The notes under the pieces were generated by a model that was given only the letters and a program-made list of their open reading frames with translations, was not told where the DNA came from and made no database searches. Below are positions 9,998 through 17,671 of a stretch of 64,000 nt of DNA, one piece after another (the first letter of the stretch is position 1; every line of letters starts with the position of its first letter). The stretch is from positions 1 through 64,000 of the forward strand of contig JAGCNW010000019.1 in the NCBI GenBank assembly GCA_017645785.1, written 5' to 3'. The translations under genes and the position numbers were made by a program. This DNA is from Treponema sp. (GTDB lineage Bacteria; Spirochaetota; Spirochaetia; Treponematales; Treponemataceae).

Positions 9998-10753
9998 ATG
10001 GAAGACTGTTACGAAATACTGGGCGTAAAGCCTGGGGCCACGATTGCGGAAATCCGCCGAGCCTATAGGGAAAAAGTCAAAATATATCACCCTGACGTTT
10101 CTGGCGACGAGGGAACCGCGGAACACTTTAAAAAGATTGTCCGCGCCTACGAAATTCTTTCCGACCAAAAATCGCGCTCTATTTTTGACTCTTCCTTTGC
10201 CTCGCATTTTAGAAGGCGCAAAGTAAAGTCTTGGGACTACCGCGAATGGCTTTTGGCGCGCGAAGACGACGAAAGCCGCGCAAAGCTTATTTTCTTTGAC
10301 TTGCTGCACGGTCGCGAGGACGACGCGGTAAAAGAATTTAAGCGCATGCAGACGGAACGGTCAAAGTTTTCGCTTAAGCATTGGTTCACGCGCGAAAACT
10401 TTATGGACTACGGCTTTATCCTTAGCGAGGAACTGCACTTGCGCGGCGAGTATTTTGACGCCTTTTGCCTGCTTGAGCAAATTATAAAAATGGAATATAC
10501 ATACGAGTACTTCCGCTTGTTCTTTCCGGAAGTGCTCGCGTTTGCAAAAAACATTTTGCATAATTATATAGAAGGAACGATAAACGACGAGCTTGCGCTT
10601 GACACTTACGAGCGCGCCTTGGAGTTGAATTTGGGCGACGCCGAAGACGCCTTTATTTTGCGCAAGATGGCGATCATCTACAAGCGCATTGGCGACGAGC
10701 GCACCGCGCAGATTTGCTTTGAGGAAGCGGATAGGATTGGAGTGAAAAAATGA
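9998..10753 (+). CDS. J-domain (DnaJ-like) co-chaperone with TPR-like tail
   Basis: Residues 1-65 form a J domain: YEILGVKPGATIAEIRRAYREKV with the HPD motif at 31-33, which stimulates DnaK ATPase activity. The remaining 185 residues lack the Gly/Phe and zinc-finger regions of DnaJ and look helical and TPR-like (ALDTYERALELNLGDAEDAFIL). It is therefore a specialised J protein, not the main DnaJ. I chose the ATG at 9998 over an upstream TTG that would overlap the stress-protein gene, because the J domain begins right at this ATG. Confidence 0.82.
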   Translation: MEDCYEILGVKPGATIAEIRRAYREKVKIYHPDVSGDEGTAEHFKKIVRAYEILSDQKSRSIFDSSFASHFRRRKVKSWDYREWLLAREDDESRAKLIFFDLLHGREDDAVKEFKRMQTERSKFSLKHWFTRENFMDYGFILSEELHLRGEYFDAFCLLEQIIKMEYTYEYFRLFFPEVLAFAKNILHNYIEGTINDELALDTYERALELNLGDAEDAFILRKMAIIYKRIGDERTAQICFEEADRIGVKK

Positions 10754-11505
10754 TACGACTAAAGAACGACAAACAAATTGAAGGCATTAGAAAGTCCTGC
10801 CACTTGTTGGCGGACATGTTCAACGAAGTGATTCCGCAAATAAAGGCGGGAATGTCAACCAAAGACGTTGACGACCTTTGCAAGCATTTTATCATAGGAC
10901 ATGGCGGAAAACCGGCTTGGTACCGCGAAGACTTTAACGGCGCGGCTTGCGTGTCGGTAAACGAAGAGGTTATTCACGGAATCCCTTCCAAAAAACGAAT
11001 CATTCACGACGGCGACTTGGTTAGCGTTGACGTTGGAATTGACCTTGACGGATATATAAGCGATTCCAGCCACACTGTCTTGGTGGGAAACGTAAAGTCT
11101 GAGCTTAGAAAGCTAGACGAGGTTACCCTTGAATGCTTGCAGGCTGGAATCGCCGCTTGCAAGGCCGGAAACCGCATCGGAGACATAAGCCGCGCCGTTC
11201 AAGAAATCGCCGAAAAACACGGCTACGGAATCGTTTACGAATACTGCGGCCACGGCGTTGGCCTTGACGTTCACGAAGACCCAAGCATTCCAAACACCCT
11301 TGACGCGCTGGACTCAAACCCCCGCATCCAAGCCGGAATGGTTTTGGCGATTGAGCCGATGATCAACCTTGGAACAGCCGACGTCCACGTGCTAAAGGAC
11401 GGCTGGACTGTGGTCACCGACGACGGCCTTCCCAGCGCCCACGAGGAGCACACCGTCGCCGTCTTCCGCGACCATACGGAAATCTTGACGGCGCTTGACT
11501 ACTAA
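10750..11505 (+). CDS. map: Methionine aminopeptidase, type I
   Basis: Removes the N-terminal methionine from new proteins. The 251-residue enzyme matches MetAP type Ia in length and carries the five metal ligands in their usual settings: VDVGIDLDGYISDSSHT (two Asp), CGHGVGLDVHE (His), LAIEPMI (Glu) and SAHEEHTV (Glu). The ATG overlaps the stop of the J-domain gene (ATGA), so the two are likely translated together. It is the last gene of the run that begins with secG. Confidence 0.96.
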   Translation: MIRLKNDKQIEGIRKSCHLLADMFNEVIPQIKAGMSTKDVDDLCKHFIIGHGGKPAWYREDFNGAACVSVNEEVIHGIPSKKRIIHDGDLVSVDVGIDLDGYISDSSHTVLVGNVKSELRKLDEVTLECLQAGIAACKAGNRIGDISRAVQEIAEKHGYGIVYEYCGHGVGLDVHEDPSIPNTLDALDSNPRIQAGMVLAIEPMINLGTADVHVLKDGWTVVTDDGLPSAHEEHTVAVFRDHTEILTALDY

Positions 11506-11510
11506 GAAAA

Positions 11511-11612
11511 AGATTCCCGCGTCAAGCGCGGGAATGACAAAAGCTGTCATTGTCGGGCTAGACCTGGGAATGACAAAGACTGTCATTGTCGGGCTAGACC
11601 CGACAATCTTTT
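11511..11612. repeat. REP-like palindromic repeat cluster, copy 1
   Basis: Composite element between map and the SPFH gene. It has one ATTCCCGCG palindrome (GATTCCCGCG, loop TCAAG, CGCGGGAATG) followed by a 36-bp unit in two tandem copies: GGGAATGACA recurs at 11530 and 11566, and TGTCATTGTCGGG at 11545 and 11581. The second copy ends as a GTCGGG/CCCGAC palindrome. Related copies lie at 14836 and 60648. The closing palindrome plus T run may also act as a terminator for map. Confidence 0.85.
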
Positions 11613-11630
11613 TTGTGATACAATTACCGC

Positions 11631-12515
11631 ATGAGCTCATATTTTTTTATCGCCTTGTGCGTCGTTATTTTTTTGTTGGTGGTCGCGAACATTAGAATTG
11701 TTCCCCAGTCGCGAGCCTTTATCATTGAGCGCCTTGGAACCTATTGTTCCACTTGGCAGGCGGGCCTTCACGTAAAGATTCCCTTTATCGACAGAATCGC
11801 CAACACAGTCACGCTCAAAGAGCAAGTGCTGGACTTTCCGCCTCAGCCTGTAATCACAAAGGACAACGTCACGATGAAAATCGACAGCGTTGTCTACATG
11901 CAAATCACAGAGCCCAAGCTTTACACTTACGGCGTTGAGGCTCCGATGATGGCGATAGAAAATCTCAGCGCCACAACGCTCCGCAACATCATCGGCGAAC
12001 TGGACTTGGACACCACGCTCACAAGCCGCGACATCATAAACACAAAAATGCGCGCGATCATCGACGAAGCCACAGACCCTTGGGGCATCAAGGTGAACCG
12101 CGTAGAAGTAAAGAACATCATGCCGCCCGAGGCGATTCGTGAAGCGATGGAAAAGCAAATGCGCGCCGAACGAGAAAGGCGAGAAAAAATCCTCATCGCC
12201 GAAGGACAAAAGCAAAGCGAAATCCTTGTCGCCGAGGGACAAAAGCAGGCGATGATTTTGCAAGCCGAAGCCGAAAAAGAAGCCAAGATTAGAAAAGCAG
12301 AAGGCGAGGCCGCCGCGATCCGCGAAGTCCAGTCAGCCACTGCCGAAGGCTTGCGCGTAATAAAAGAGGCCAAAATTGACGACGCCGTAATAAAGCTCCG
12401 CAGCCTTGAGGCGCTCGAAAAAGTCGCGAACGGCCAGGCCACTAAACTTATCATTCCCGCCGACATCCAGAACATGGCCGGCCTTGCCGCAAGCTTTAAG
12501 GAATTGGTAAAGTAA
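11631..12515 (+). CDS. SPFH/band 7 (stomatin-like) membrane protein
   Basis: A 294-residue protein with one N-terminal membrane anchor (about 3-21), then a band 7 domain (IVPQSRAFIIERLGTY, VTMKIDSVVYMQITEP, TLTSRDIINTKMR) and a charged coiled coil (RAERERREKILIAEGQKQ, with repeated AEGQKQ units). This matches QmcA/stomatin-type scaffolds that form large ring assemblies on the inner membrane. No NfeD partner gene is adjacent. There is no Shine-Dalgarno: a TACAAT box ends 6 nt before the ATG, so the transcript may be leaderless, though the -35 box is poor. Confidence 0.9.
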   Translation: MSSYFFIALCVVIFLLVVANIRIVPQSRAFIIERLGTYCSTWQAGLHVKIPFIDRIANTVTLKEQVLDFPPQPVITKDNVTMKIDSVVYMQITEPKLYTYGVEAPMMAIENLSATTLRNIIGELDLDTTLTSRDIINTKMRAIIDEATDPWGIKVNRVEVKNIMPPEAIREAMEKQMRAERERREKILIAEGQKQSEILVAEGQKQAMILQAEAEKEAKIRKAEGEAAAIREVQSATAEGLRVIKEAKIDDAVIKLRSLEALEKVANGQATKLIIPADIQNMAGLAASFKELVK

Positions 12516-12553
12516 GCCGAAGGCGCAAATGTCAATAATTTCCTCTTACGCAA

Positions 12554-12571
12554 CAAGTCCAACAGGACTTG
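12554..12571. promoter_or_regulatory. Inverted repeat touching the argG -35 box
   Basis: Perfect 7-bp arms CAAGTCC and GGACTTG around AACA. The right arm overlaps the first bases of the TTGACA -35 box. It has no T run after it, so it is better explained as an operator than as a terminator of the SPFH gene. Function unknown. Confidence 0.4.
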
Positions 12572-12597
12572 ACAAAATTCGCGCAAAAATATACACT
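12569..12597 (+). promoter_or_regulatory. argG promoter
   Basis: TTGACA at 12569-12574, 17-bp spacer, TACACT at 12592-12597. Predicted start near 12604, leaving a leader of about 70 nt to the ATG at 12674. Confidence 0.7.
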
Positions 12598-12601
12598 TTT
12601 T

Positions 12602-12615
12602 TGCATAAATATTCA
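12602..12615. promoter_or_regulatory. ARG box-like operator at the argG start site
   Basis: TGCATAAATATTCA matches the ArgR/AhrC operator consensus TGAATwwwwATTCA at all but one position and sits over the predicted transcription start, a position suited to repression by arginine. No second box with the usual 3-bp spacing was found, and argR is not in the window. Confidence 0.55.
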
Positions 12616-12673
12616 TTTTGAAAAAAGAGGGACGACCCGGGGTTTTGGCGCCGCTTCCCCCATAGGAGAAATT

Positions 12674-13945
12674 ATGGCAAAAGCAAAAGACAAAGTTGTT
12701 TTGGCTTATTCAGGCGGACTTGACACAACCGTCATCATTCCGTGGCTAAAGGAAAACTACGACTACGACGTAATCGCGGTTTGCATTGACTTGGGACAGG
12801 GCGACAATTGGAAGCAAATCAAGAGCCGCGCCCTCAAGACCGGCGCCTCGGCCTGCTACGTCGTAGACGCCCGCAAAGAATACATCGAAGAATACTGCTG
12901 GCCGGCCCTCAAAGCCAACGCCGTTTACGAAGACGAATACCTCTTGGGCACTTCAACGGCTCGCCCCCTTATCGGAAAAATCTTGGTTGAGTACGCCCGC
13001 CAGGAAAAGGCCGTCGCGATTTGCCACGGCGCCACAGGAAAGGGCAACGACCAGGTCCGCTTTGAGCTTGCCATCAAAGCCTTCGCTCCCGACCTTAAGG
13101 TTATCGCCGCTTGGCGCGATCCTAAATGGAACATGGACAGCCGCGAGGCCGAAATCAAATACCTTCAGGACAGAAAGCTTGAAGTGCCGATGAAGCGCGA
13201 CCAGTCTTACAGCCGCGACGAAAACATTTGGCACCTTAGCCACGAAGGCTTGGAGCTTGAGAAGACTGAGAACGCTCCCAACTATCCGCACATGCTCAAG
13301 AATACAACCGTTCCCGAAGAGGCTCCCGAAAAAGGCGAGTTCGTAAAGATCGACTTTGAAAAGGGAATCCCCGTCGCTTTGAACGGAAAGAAAATGGACG
13401 CGCTTTCTCTCTTGGAAAAACTCAACAAGATTGGCGGAAAGCACGGCGTCGGCTTGGTTGACATTTGCGAAAACCGCTGCGTTGGAATGAAAAGCCGCGG
13501 CGTTTACGAAACTCCCGGCGGAGCGATTTTGTATTTTGCCCACCGCATGATGGACCACATTTGCCTTGACCGCGACACTTACCACTACAAGCAGCAGATT
13601 TCAATCAAGGTCGCCGAGCTTATCTACGATGGAAAATGGTTCACGACTTTGTTCGACTCTTTGATGGCCTTTGTCAACAAGACCGAAGAGACCGTTACTG
13701 GCTGGGCCAAAGTTTACCTTAACAAGGGAATGATTCGCGGAGCCGGTTCGGGCAGCAAGTACAGCTTGTACAACGAAAGCATCGCGAGCTTCACAACCGG
13801 CGACCTTTACGACCACAAGGACGCGCAGGGCTTTATCACCTTGTTCGGCTTGCCGCTCAAGGTCCGCGCGATGATGGAGCAAAAGGTCGGCGAAGGCCAG
13901 GCCATCTTGGAAAGCAAGTCTTTCAAAAAGCGCCCGACTGAATAA
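12674..13945 (+). CDS. argG: Argininosuccinate synthase
   Basis: Joins citrulline and aspartate with ATP in arginine synthesis. The 423-residue protein has the PP-loop ATP-pyrophosphatase motif AYSGGLDTT near the start, GATGKGNDQVRFE, and KRDQSYSRDENIWH. The length of about 420 fits the family. I place the start at the ATG with GGAGAA before it: a longer in-frame reading would begin inside the -35 promoter box. No argH follows; the gene is monocistronic with its own promoter and terminator. Confidence 0.97.
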   Translation: MAKAKDKVVLAYSGGLDTTVIIPWLKENYDYDVIAVCIDLGQGDNWKQIKSRALKTGASACYVVDARKEYIEEYCWPALKANAVYEDEYLLGTSTARPLIGKILVEYARQEKAVAICHGATGKGNDQVRFELAIKAFAPDLKVIAAWRDPKWNMDSREAEIKYLQDRKLEVPMKRDQSYSRDENIWHLSHEGLELEKTENAPNYPHMLKNTTVPEEAPEKGEFVKIDFEKGIPVALNGKKMDALSLLEKLNKIGGKHGVGLVDICENRCVGMKSRGVYETPGGAILYFAHRMMDHICLDRDTYHYKQQISIKVAELIYDGKWFTTLFDSLMAFVNKTEETVTGWAKVYLNKGMIRGAGSGSKYSLYNESIASFTTGDLYDHKDAQGFITLFGLPLKVRAMMEQKVGEGQAILESKSFKKRPTE

Positions 13946-13951
13946 TAGCGC

Positions 13952-13973
13952 AAAAAGCCCTTGCGGGCTTTTT
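13952..13973 (+). terminator. argG intrinsic terminator
   Basis: AAAAAGCCC, loop TTGC, GGGCTTTTT: a 9-bp perfect stem whose right arm ends in a T run, 7 nt after the argG stop. The A run on the left makes it usable in both directions. Confidence 0.85.
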
Positions 13974-13980
13974 GGCTGAC

Positions 13981-14012
13981 GAGTTTTTGCGTTCCGCAAA
14001 AACTCGCGGCGC
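13981..14012. repeat. Inverted repeat sharing a 15-bp core with tsaB
   Basis: Perfect 11-bp arms GAGTTTTTGCG and CGCAAAAACTC around TTC, followed by GCGGCG. On the minus strand the end reads CGCCGCGAGTTTTTG, which recurs inside tsaB at 49916-49930. It directly precedes the methyltransferase ATG at 14025. Confidence 0.6.
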
Positions 14013-14024
14013 AATCTTAATTTG

Positions 14025-14825
14025 ATGACCAACCTAGAAACATATTACAAGAAGTTCGACGAGGACCACCGCCTTAAAACGCGGCACGGCCAAGTCGAAT
14101 TTTTTGTTACAATGAAAAACATTCTGGCCGCGGCAAGCGGGGATTTTTCGCAAGCCCAAGAAGCGGGCGTCGCCAAGGCTCTAAAAATCCTTGACGTCGG
14201 CGCGGCCACCGGCGCTTACTCCGTTCCCTTAAGCAAGCAAGGTTTTGACGTAACAGCCGTAGAGCTTGTAAAAAGCAATCTTGAAAAACTTCGCGCCAAG
14301 CACGAAAAAGTAAAGTGCTGGCAAGGCGACGCCCGCGACTTGCATTTTTTGGACGACGCGACCTTTGACATCGTCTTGATGCTGGGGCCGCTTTACCACC
14401 TTCACTCCGAGGAAGATAAACTAAAAGCGCTTTCCGAAGCCTCTCGCGTCGCAAAGAAGGGCGCCTTGTTTTTTTGCGCCTACACGATGAACGAATACGC
14501 CGTCACGCAATACTGCTTTGGCCAAAACAAAATCAAAGAGAATTTTGCGGCGGGGCAAATCGACAAAAACTTTAAGACAGTTTCGCGCGACGGCGACTTG
14601 TATTCCTACGTTAGATTGGAAGACATAAACGCCCTGCAAGAAAAAAGCGGCCTTGAGCGGGTAAAAATATTTTCGCCGGACGGACCGGCCGACTACATGC
14701 GCCGCGAGCTTAACGCGATGGACGAAGAAACTTTCGGTCTTTTTAAAAACTACGCGCTAGAAATCTCCGAGCGGCCGGAACTCTTGGGCGCCGGAAGCCA
14801 TTTGGTCGACGTGCTGAAAAAGTGA
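14025..14825 (+). CDS. Class I SAM-dependent methyltransferase
   Basis: A 266-residue enzyme with the Rossmann-fold SAM motif ILDVGAATGAYSVPL (motif I) at about residues 56-70, an acidic residue after strand 2 (VTAVELV), and the DIVLMLGPLYHL motif IV. The GPLYHL segment is common in small-molecule methyltransferases of the UbiE/Methyltransf_11 type. The substrate cannot be told. No Shine-Dalgarno is visible. A repeat element lies between its stop and the convergent LRR gene. Confidence 0.8.
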   Translation: MTNLETYYKKFDEDHRLKTRHGQVEFFVTMKNILAAASGDFSQAQEAGVAKALKILDVGAATGAYSVPLSKQGFDVTAVELVKSNLEKLRAKHEKVKCWQGDARDLHFLDDATFDIVLMLGPLYHLHSEEDKLKALSEASRVAKKGALFFCAYTMNEYAVTQYCFGQNKIKENFAAGQIDKNFKTVSRDGDLYSYVRLEDINALQEKSGLERVKIFSPDGPADYMRRELNAMDEETFGLFKNYALEISERPELLGAGSHLVDVLKK

Positions 14826-14835
14826 CGCGGCAAAA

Positions 14836-14901
14836 GATGTCCGGGGCAAGCCCGAACATGACAATTGTTGTCATTCCCGCGCGCGACGCGGGAATCTTTT
14901 T
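14836..14901. repeat. REP-like palindromic repeat, copy 2
   Basis: Two joined palindromes: GTCCGGG-type (with GGCAA loop) leading into ATGACA, then TGTCATTCCCGCG with loop CGCGA and CGCGGGAATC, ending in a T run. It lies between the convergent methyltransferase and LRR genes, where it could stop transcription from the left. Same family as 11511 and 60648. Confidence 0.8.
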
Positions 14902-15746
14902 TACAATCTATGTATCGCCACGCCCTTGTCGAAGGCGCCGTCTTCTATCTGGCACCATTTTGACACCGTCACTTTTTCCAAGCTCGGACAAAATTCAAAG
15001 GCCTTTTCGCGTATTGTCTTTACGCTTAGCGGAATCTCAATTTCGCGCAAGCTCTTGCAGCCGCTGAAGGTAAAGGCCGCGATTTCTTCCGTTCCTTTTG
15101 GGATTTTGAATTCTTCAAGGGCGGAGCAATTCATAAAGGCCGCCTGCTCGATTTGTTTTACGCTTTTTGTAAGCGAAAACTTTTTTAGCCCCGAACAGTT
15201 TGAAAAAGCCCGCTCGCCAATCCATTCGACGGTTGGCGGAAGGTCAACTTCTTGCAGGGAGGCGCAGCCTTCAAAGGCGTACCAGCCGATTGACTTTGTG
15301 TTTTTTGGGAATTCTATCGCAGCCAAATTTTTGTCTTGCGCAAAAAGAATTGACCGCCATTTTGCGTTGTACAAGAGGCCTTCTTCCAATTTGTAGGAGG
15401 GGTTCTTTAGAAGAATTTGAGCGGGCTCTAAGGCGGCCGCTTTATGGTCTTGCGAACGGTTTTCGTCGCGCCCTTTGTGGTCTTGCGAAGAGTTTTGGTC
15501 AAAGGCGTTTTGGGCCATAGCAATGATGTTCGAGTCCGCGACGACTTCTTTTAGGGAAGGGCAGGCGGCAAAGGCCAAGGGCGCGATGTAATTAAGGTTT
15601 TTGTTCAAAACGACGCGGCTTAAATTTGGGCAGCCGTAAAAGGCTCCGATTCCGACGGCGTGGACTTGCTCGTTAAATTCGAGGTCTTCCAAGTCCTCGC
15701 GGCCGCTTTGAGAATAGTTTCCGATGTAAAAGGGGCTGTCTTCCAT
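14901..15746 (-). CDS. BspA-type leucine-rich repeat protein
   Basis: A 281-residue protein made almost entirely of LRR_5 (BspA/TpLRR) units, seen as repeating GxxAFxxCxxLxxVxLPxxVxxIGxxAF motifs, for example WYAFEGCASLQEVDLPPTVEWIG. Treponemal relatives are often surface adhesins, but this one has no signal peptide or lipobox, so it is probably cytoplasmic or a fragment of a larger surface protein. Between two repeats lies an odd segment, SQDHKGRDENR then SQDHKAAALEP, encoded by a 33-bp tandem that contains the dispersed GGTCTTGCGAA motif. AGGA precedes the ATG. Confidence 0.8.
   Translation of the reverse strand: MEDSPFYIGNYSQSGREDLEDLEFNEQVHAVGIGAFYGCPNLSRVVLNKNLNYIAPLAFAACPSLKEVVADSNIIAMAQNAFDQNSSQDHKGRDENRSQDHKAAALEPAQILLKNPSYKLEEGLLYNAKWRSILFAQDKNLAAIEFPKNTKSIGWYAFEGCASLQEVDLPPTVEWIGERAFSNCSGLKKFSLTKSVKQIEQAAFMNCSALEEFKIPKGTEEIAAFTFSGCKSLREIEIPLSVKTIREKAFEFCPSLEKVTVSKWCQIEDGAFDKGVAIHRL
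15446..15489. repeat. Tandem pair of the GGTCTTGCGAA motif inside the LRR gene
   Basis: GGTCTTGCGAA occurs at 15446-15456 and again at 15479-15489, 33 bp apart, each preceded by TTTRT. The spacing is 11 codons, so the reading frame is kept and the motif encodes SQDHK twice. The same 11-mer occurs at 35694, 35725 and 49930. Confidence 0.75.
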
Positions 15747-15763
15747 TTTGTTCCTGTTTATAT

Positions 15764-15769
15764 TATAAT
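15764..15769 (+). promoter_or_regulatory. -10 box of the RNase R-like gene (shared with the divergent gene)
   Basis: TATAAT ends 6 nt before the ATG at 15776. The overlapping minus-strand reading of ATTATAAT also gives TATAAT (15767-15762), pointing to the LRR gene. Neither direction has a good -35 box. Confidence 0.4.
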
Positions 15770-15775
15770 GAAGAT

Positions 15776-17671
15776 ATGTTTGAAAAAAATCAAGCGGTTT
15801 TGTACAAAAAAAGCGCAGCCGTAATCACAGAAATAGAAGGCGACAAGTTCGCCATTAAATATTGTTCCGTTCCCGCGACCGACACGGGAAAGCCCGCCAA
15901 GTACGACAGCGTAAAGGTCCGCGCCAAGGACATCGCCGCTCTTCCGTCAAAGGGTGTGACTATAGAAAAAGTTTTGGCCTTCGTCGATTCCAATGCCGAC
16001 TCAAAAATAGCCGAGGCTTGGGAACTGTTGCAAAGCGACGACTCCACCGCGGGCCAGAAAATTTCTTTTGAAGATTTGTTCGGCTTGATAGATTCCGCCG
16101 CTCCCGCTGAAGCCGCTTATTTTTACTTTGACAAGCTTCGAAGCGGCTTTGACTTTTTGTTTTTGGAAGAGGAACTAAAGGACGGATCTCTTTCTTTTGT
16201 TCCCCGCGCGCAAGAAGAAATCGACGCGCTAAAAAACAAGGCCGATCAAAAGGCCCACGAGGCGGAATACTTCGCCGCCTTTGTGGCCCGCCTCAAAGAA
16301 AAAAAATTGAGCCTTCCCGACGACGCGAAATTTATGGGAGACGTGGAGGCGGTTGCCCTTTGCAAAAGCGACAAGTCAAAGGCCATGCAAGAAATCGGAT
16401 TGGCCCCAACGCCGGAAAACGCCCACAAGCTTTTGCTGGACACAGGCGTTTGGCAAATCACAAAAAATCCGCATCCCACCCGCTGGGGCCTTTCGATGCA
16501 GTCCGCCTCGATTTCGCTTTCCGCTCCGCCGGATGAGGAACGGTATGAAGTCCCTGGAATTTCTTACGCGATAGACAACGAATGGTCGGCCGACCCGGAC
16601 GACGCCGTGGCCTTTGACGGAAAATACTTGTGGGTCCACATAGCCGACCCGGCCAGCGCGATTCTTCCGCAAAGCCCGATAGACAAGGCCGCGATGGGGC
16701 GGGGCGCCACGCTTTACATTCCCGAAGGCGCGGCCAGAATGCTTTGCGAAGATTCTTTGGAAGACTACGCGCTTGGCTTGACCGAAAAAAGCCGCGCGCT
16801 TTCTTTTAGGCTTTCGCTAAATGACGACGGAACGATAGAAGAATGCCAAGTTATGAAAACTCTTGTCAACGTAAAGCGCTTGACTTACCAAGCCGCCGAC
16901 GATCTTAAGGACGGCGAGCTAAAGGATTTGTTCGCCATCGCCTGGCGCAATTTGGAGCGGCGCAAAAAGGCCGGCAGCGTCGAGATTGATTTGCCCGAAA
17001 TCCACATACGCCTTGACGAAAACAAAAAAGTTTTTGTCGAGCCCGAAGTTCATCCGCTTAGTTCCGGCGTGGTTCGCGAGATGATGCTCTTGGCCGGCGA
17101 AGGCGCGGCGCGTTTTGCGTTTGCCAACAAGATTCCCTTTGTTTACGTAAGCCAAGAGGCGCCCGACATTCCAAAAGATTTGCCGGACGGCCTTGCCGGA
17201 GAATTCAAGACCGTAAAGTGCATGCATCGCCGCAGCGTCGGCGTGACTCCCAGCGCGCACGCGGGCCTTGGCCTTGGAATGTACAGCCAAGTCACAAGCC
17301 CCCTCCGCCGTTACGGAGACCTTTTGTGCCACGAGCAGCTGCGCGCTTTTTTGGACGGCCGAGACCTTATAGACAAGGACACGATGCTGGAGCGTTTGGC
17401 GGCCGGAGACGAAGCGGCCTACGCTTGCAAAAAGGCCGAGCGCAAAAGCGACTTGCATTGGACCTTGGTTTATCTTTTACAAAATCCCGATTGGACGGGC
17501 GAGGCCGTTTGCGTTGACTTTAAGGGAAACGAGGCCGTCTTTATGATACCCTCGCTCGCTCAGCAGACGACGTTCGCTCCCAAAAACAAATTGAATTTAA
17601 ATGACAAGATTATTGTAAAGGCAAAGAGCGTGGACATTCCAAATTTGCGCGCGCAATTTGTCGAAGCCTAG
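15776..17671 (+). CDS. RNase II/R family 3'-5' exoribonuclease
   Basis: A 631-residue hydrolytic exoribonuclease. The RNB catalytic domain covers about residues 255-560: YAIDNEWSADPDDAVAF carries the metal-binding aspartates, followed by VHIADPASAI, and VTSPLRRYGDLLCHEQLRAFL near the end is the family's signature block. The N-terminal 200 residues are divergent and the C-terminal 70 look like a short S1-type barrel. Size and divergence leave RNase II versus R open. Its stop and that of the convergent HD-GYP gene share a CTAG. Confidence 0.88.
   Translation: MFEKNQAVLYKKSAAVITEIEGDKFAIKYCSVPATDTGKPAKYDSVKVRAKDIAALPSKGVTIEKVLAFVDSNADSKIAEAWELLQSDDSTAGQKISFEDLFGLIDSAAPAEAAYFYFDKLRSGFDFLFLEEELKDGSLSFVPRAQEEIDALKNKADQKAHEAEYFAAFVARLKEKKLSLPDDAKFMGDVEAVALCKSDKSKAMQEIGLAPTPENAHKLLLDTGVWQITKNPHPTRWGLSMQSASISLSAPPDEERYEVPGISYAIDNEWSADPDDAVAFDGKYLWVHIADPASAILPQSPIDKAAMGRGATLYIPEGAARMLCEDSLEDYALGLTEKSRALSFRLSLNDDGTIEECQVMKTLVNVKRLTYQAADDLKDGELKDLFAIAWRNLERRKKAGSVEIDLPEIHIRLDENKKVFVEPEVHPLSSGVVREMMLLAGEGAARFAFANKIPFVYVSQEAPDIPKDLPDGLAGEFKTVKCMHRRSVGVTPSAHAGLGLGMYSQVTSPLRRYGDLLCHEQLRAFLDGRDLIDKDTMLERLAAGDEAAYACKKAERKSDLHWTLVYLLQNPDWTGEAVCVDFKGNEAVFMIPSLAQQTTFAPKNKLNLNDKIIVKAKSVDIPNLRAQFVEA

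Noticed and set aside
12569..12673. N-terminally extended argG start
   Set aside because: The extension would begin at the -35 box TTGACA and has no family similarity; the ATG at 12674 has a proper ribosome-binding site.
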